DNA of 64,000 nt from Mugil cephalus (taxonomy: Eukaryota > Chordata > Actinopteri > Mugiliformes > Mugilidae): NCBI RefSeq assembly GCF_022458985.1, contig NC_061785.1, positions 6,748,204 through 6,812,203 of the forward strand, read 5' to 3'. Below the pieces are notes generated by a model. That model saw only the letters and a list, made by a program, of their open reading frames with translations, searched no databases and was not told where the DNA came from. A program made the translations under genes and the position numbers. Positions within the stretch are counted from its first letter, which is position 1. Every line of letters starts with the position of its first letter. Positions 62,775 through 64,000 of this stretch are shown here, one piece after another.

Positions 62775-62819
62775 CTCTGGGAAGATTGACAACATCAAAG
62801 TATCAAAGCCACTCTTCGA

Positions 62820-62875
62820 TGACGTTTTAGTGACGTCATCCCTCCTGAAGATATACGTGCCACCTGATGACGTCA
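62820..62875. promoter_or_regulatory. Cluster of CRE sites upstream of the intronless gene
   Basis: Perfect palindromes TGACGTCA at 62,831-62,838 and 62,868-62,875, and a related TGACGTTT at 62,820-62,827, lie 46-108 bases upstream of the TATA box. The pattern suits CREB/CREM/ATF control. Confidence 0.65.
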
Positions 62876-63124
62876 GATTCTGTGTGCACGGAGAGCACCT
62901 TTGTAAAATTTAATGGCGGGCGTCATTATATTAATAAATTAATAATTACACCAATCAATAAATCTATCATTGGTCAGTTAATTAATAACTGACTGGTAGG
63001 AAGTTTCCTTCTTTGCGCCACGCTACTAAAGATCTCTGTTGTTTCGTCAGTTTCCATTGAAAATCTGTGTTGATGTGGCATTTCAAATGTAGCCACTGCC
63101 ATCTGTTGGCACTTGTTGTTACTA

Positions 63125-63250
63125 CATCTATAATTGGCTGACACTACTAGCGCATCCGGACTTATTTGAGGCTGGCCTTTATTTGCTCGTGTAAATCACG
63201 TCCCCGGCCATTATTAAGTGAGTACTGGCCACTATTAGAGGAAACGCGGT
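63125..63250. repeat. Probable DNA-transposon end fragment
   Basis: GACTTATTTGAGGCTGGCCT, ACGTCCCCGGCCATTATTAA and CTGGCCACTATTAGAGGAAA form the GGCC(T/A)TTATT-type modules seen at the ends of several fish cut-and-paste elements. The class is uncertain. Confidence 0.4.
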
Positions 63251-63251
63251 A

Positions 63252-63395
63252 ATGAAAACCTTCATTTAAAAACTGCATTTTGTGTTTACTTGTGTTATCT
63301 TTGACTAATATTTAAATTTGTTTGATGATCTGAAACATTTACGTGTGAAACAAAGTACGAAATCAGGAAGGGGCTGCGTTTCACTCCACCGTAAA
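63252..63395 (+). mobile_element. Tc1-like element 3' terminus
   Basis: AAAACCTTCATTTAAAAACT, GTGTTTACTTGTGTTATCTT, GATGATCTGAAACATTTACG and GAAATCAGGAAGGGGC make up the outer 3' inverted repeat of the same Tc1 family as 59,031-59,650, in the same orientation. It carries almost exactly the part missing there. Confidence 0.7.
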
Positions 63396-64000
63396 ATTAT
63401 ATATATTGGAAAAGCACATGGGTCGTGTTTTCAAGAAAATTTGTTATTACAAATAAGAGAAGAGAGGTTAGTTTTATACTTTATACTTTTGCTCTTTTTA
63501 TGGCATTATAGATGAAACAATATCTCACTTATATTGAGAATGTATTTAAAGTCATACTTTTTGCATAGACCTTAATATTCTTTTGTAATTCCAAAGTTGA
63601 TTCCTCATTTAATTAAATTTTTAGCATATAGGTCTACTGTTTAGTTTATCGGAAAATAAAAAGAAATGAAAGTGAGCCTAGATAAAATGTTAAGTAATTC
63701 TTTCTCATAGCCAAATTTCATATTCACTGTTCGCTTTTTAAAGCCATATTGATGTCCTATTAAGAAAACATAAAAAAAAAAAAAAGTTAAAACCACAAAG
63801 CGACCAAAACGAACTTTTTTCAACCTCAAGCTCTTTTATTTTGTTTTTGGTAATTGGTTGTATTTTTGTTTTATTCTTATTATTTTTTGTAACTGCATTT
63901 AATCCTCGCCATGTTTGCATTGCTGTACTTTTTCTGTATATATTTTGTCAATAATAATAATAATAATAATGATAAAAACAAAACTTGTGGCGTCCCAGCG
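63396..64000. other. AT-rich end of window
   Basis: No gene or named repeat is seen except poly(A/T) runs and an (AAT)n tract at 63,950-63,971. Confidence 0.6.

Overview
The window is nuclear DNA from a ray-finned fish, probably a spiny-rayed teleost. Short coding exons with GT-AG introns, many fish-type Tc1-like and MITE remnants, LINE 3' tails and vertebrate protein families all point that way. Gene order and orientation match human 10q22.1 as I recall it: SPOCK2(-), ASCC1(-), ANAPC16(+), DDIT4(+), DNAJB12(-).

Layout: 1-23,296 is read as the first intron of spock2, whose signal-peptide exon lies at 23,297-23,473 (-); I found no second spock2 exon by eye. 23.5-38.0 kb is a gene-free interval with several DNA-transposon relics. 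ascc1 runs 44,968 to 37,992 (-) in nine coding exons (353 aa). anapc16 (46,496-48,843, +, three coding exons, 108 aa) is divergent from it across about 1.5 kb. ddit4 (about 52,055-53,910, +) has a TATA box, hypoxia-response cores and ATF4/CRE-like sites, a non-coding first exon and two coding exons (225 aa). dnajb12 runs 58,803 to 55,418 (-) in eight coding exons (368 aa), one of them ending in a GC donor.

The least ordinary part is 58.9-63.4 kb. An intronless 677-codon reading frame (62,628-60,595, -) encodes a protein with a 12-unit 7-residue array, a 7.5-unit 15-residue array, a long coiled coil and a basic C-terminus. I do not recognise it. It has a TATA box with two perfect TGACGTCA sites and a third related site upstream, and it lies between two complementary pieces of one Tc1-like element in the same orientation. 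This suggests a cAMP/CREM-type, possibly germline-expressed, lineage-specific gene that moved into an older transposon.

The five recognised genes are not a pathway. They cover a matrix proteoglycan (spock2), the ASC-1 repair and transcription complex (ascc1), the anaphase-promoting complex (anapc16), stress inhibition of mTORC1 (ddit4) and an ER-membrane J-protein (dnajb12). Exon limits come from manual splice-site reading and family comparison from memory; no database search was run.
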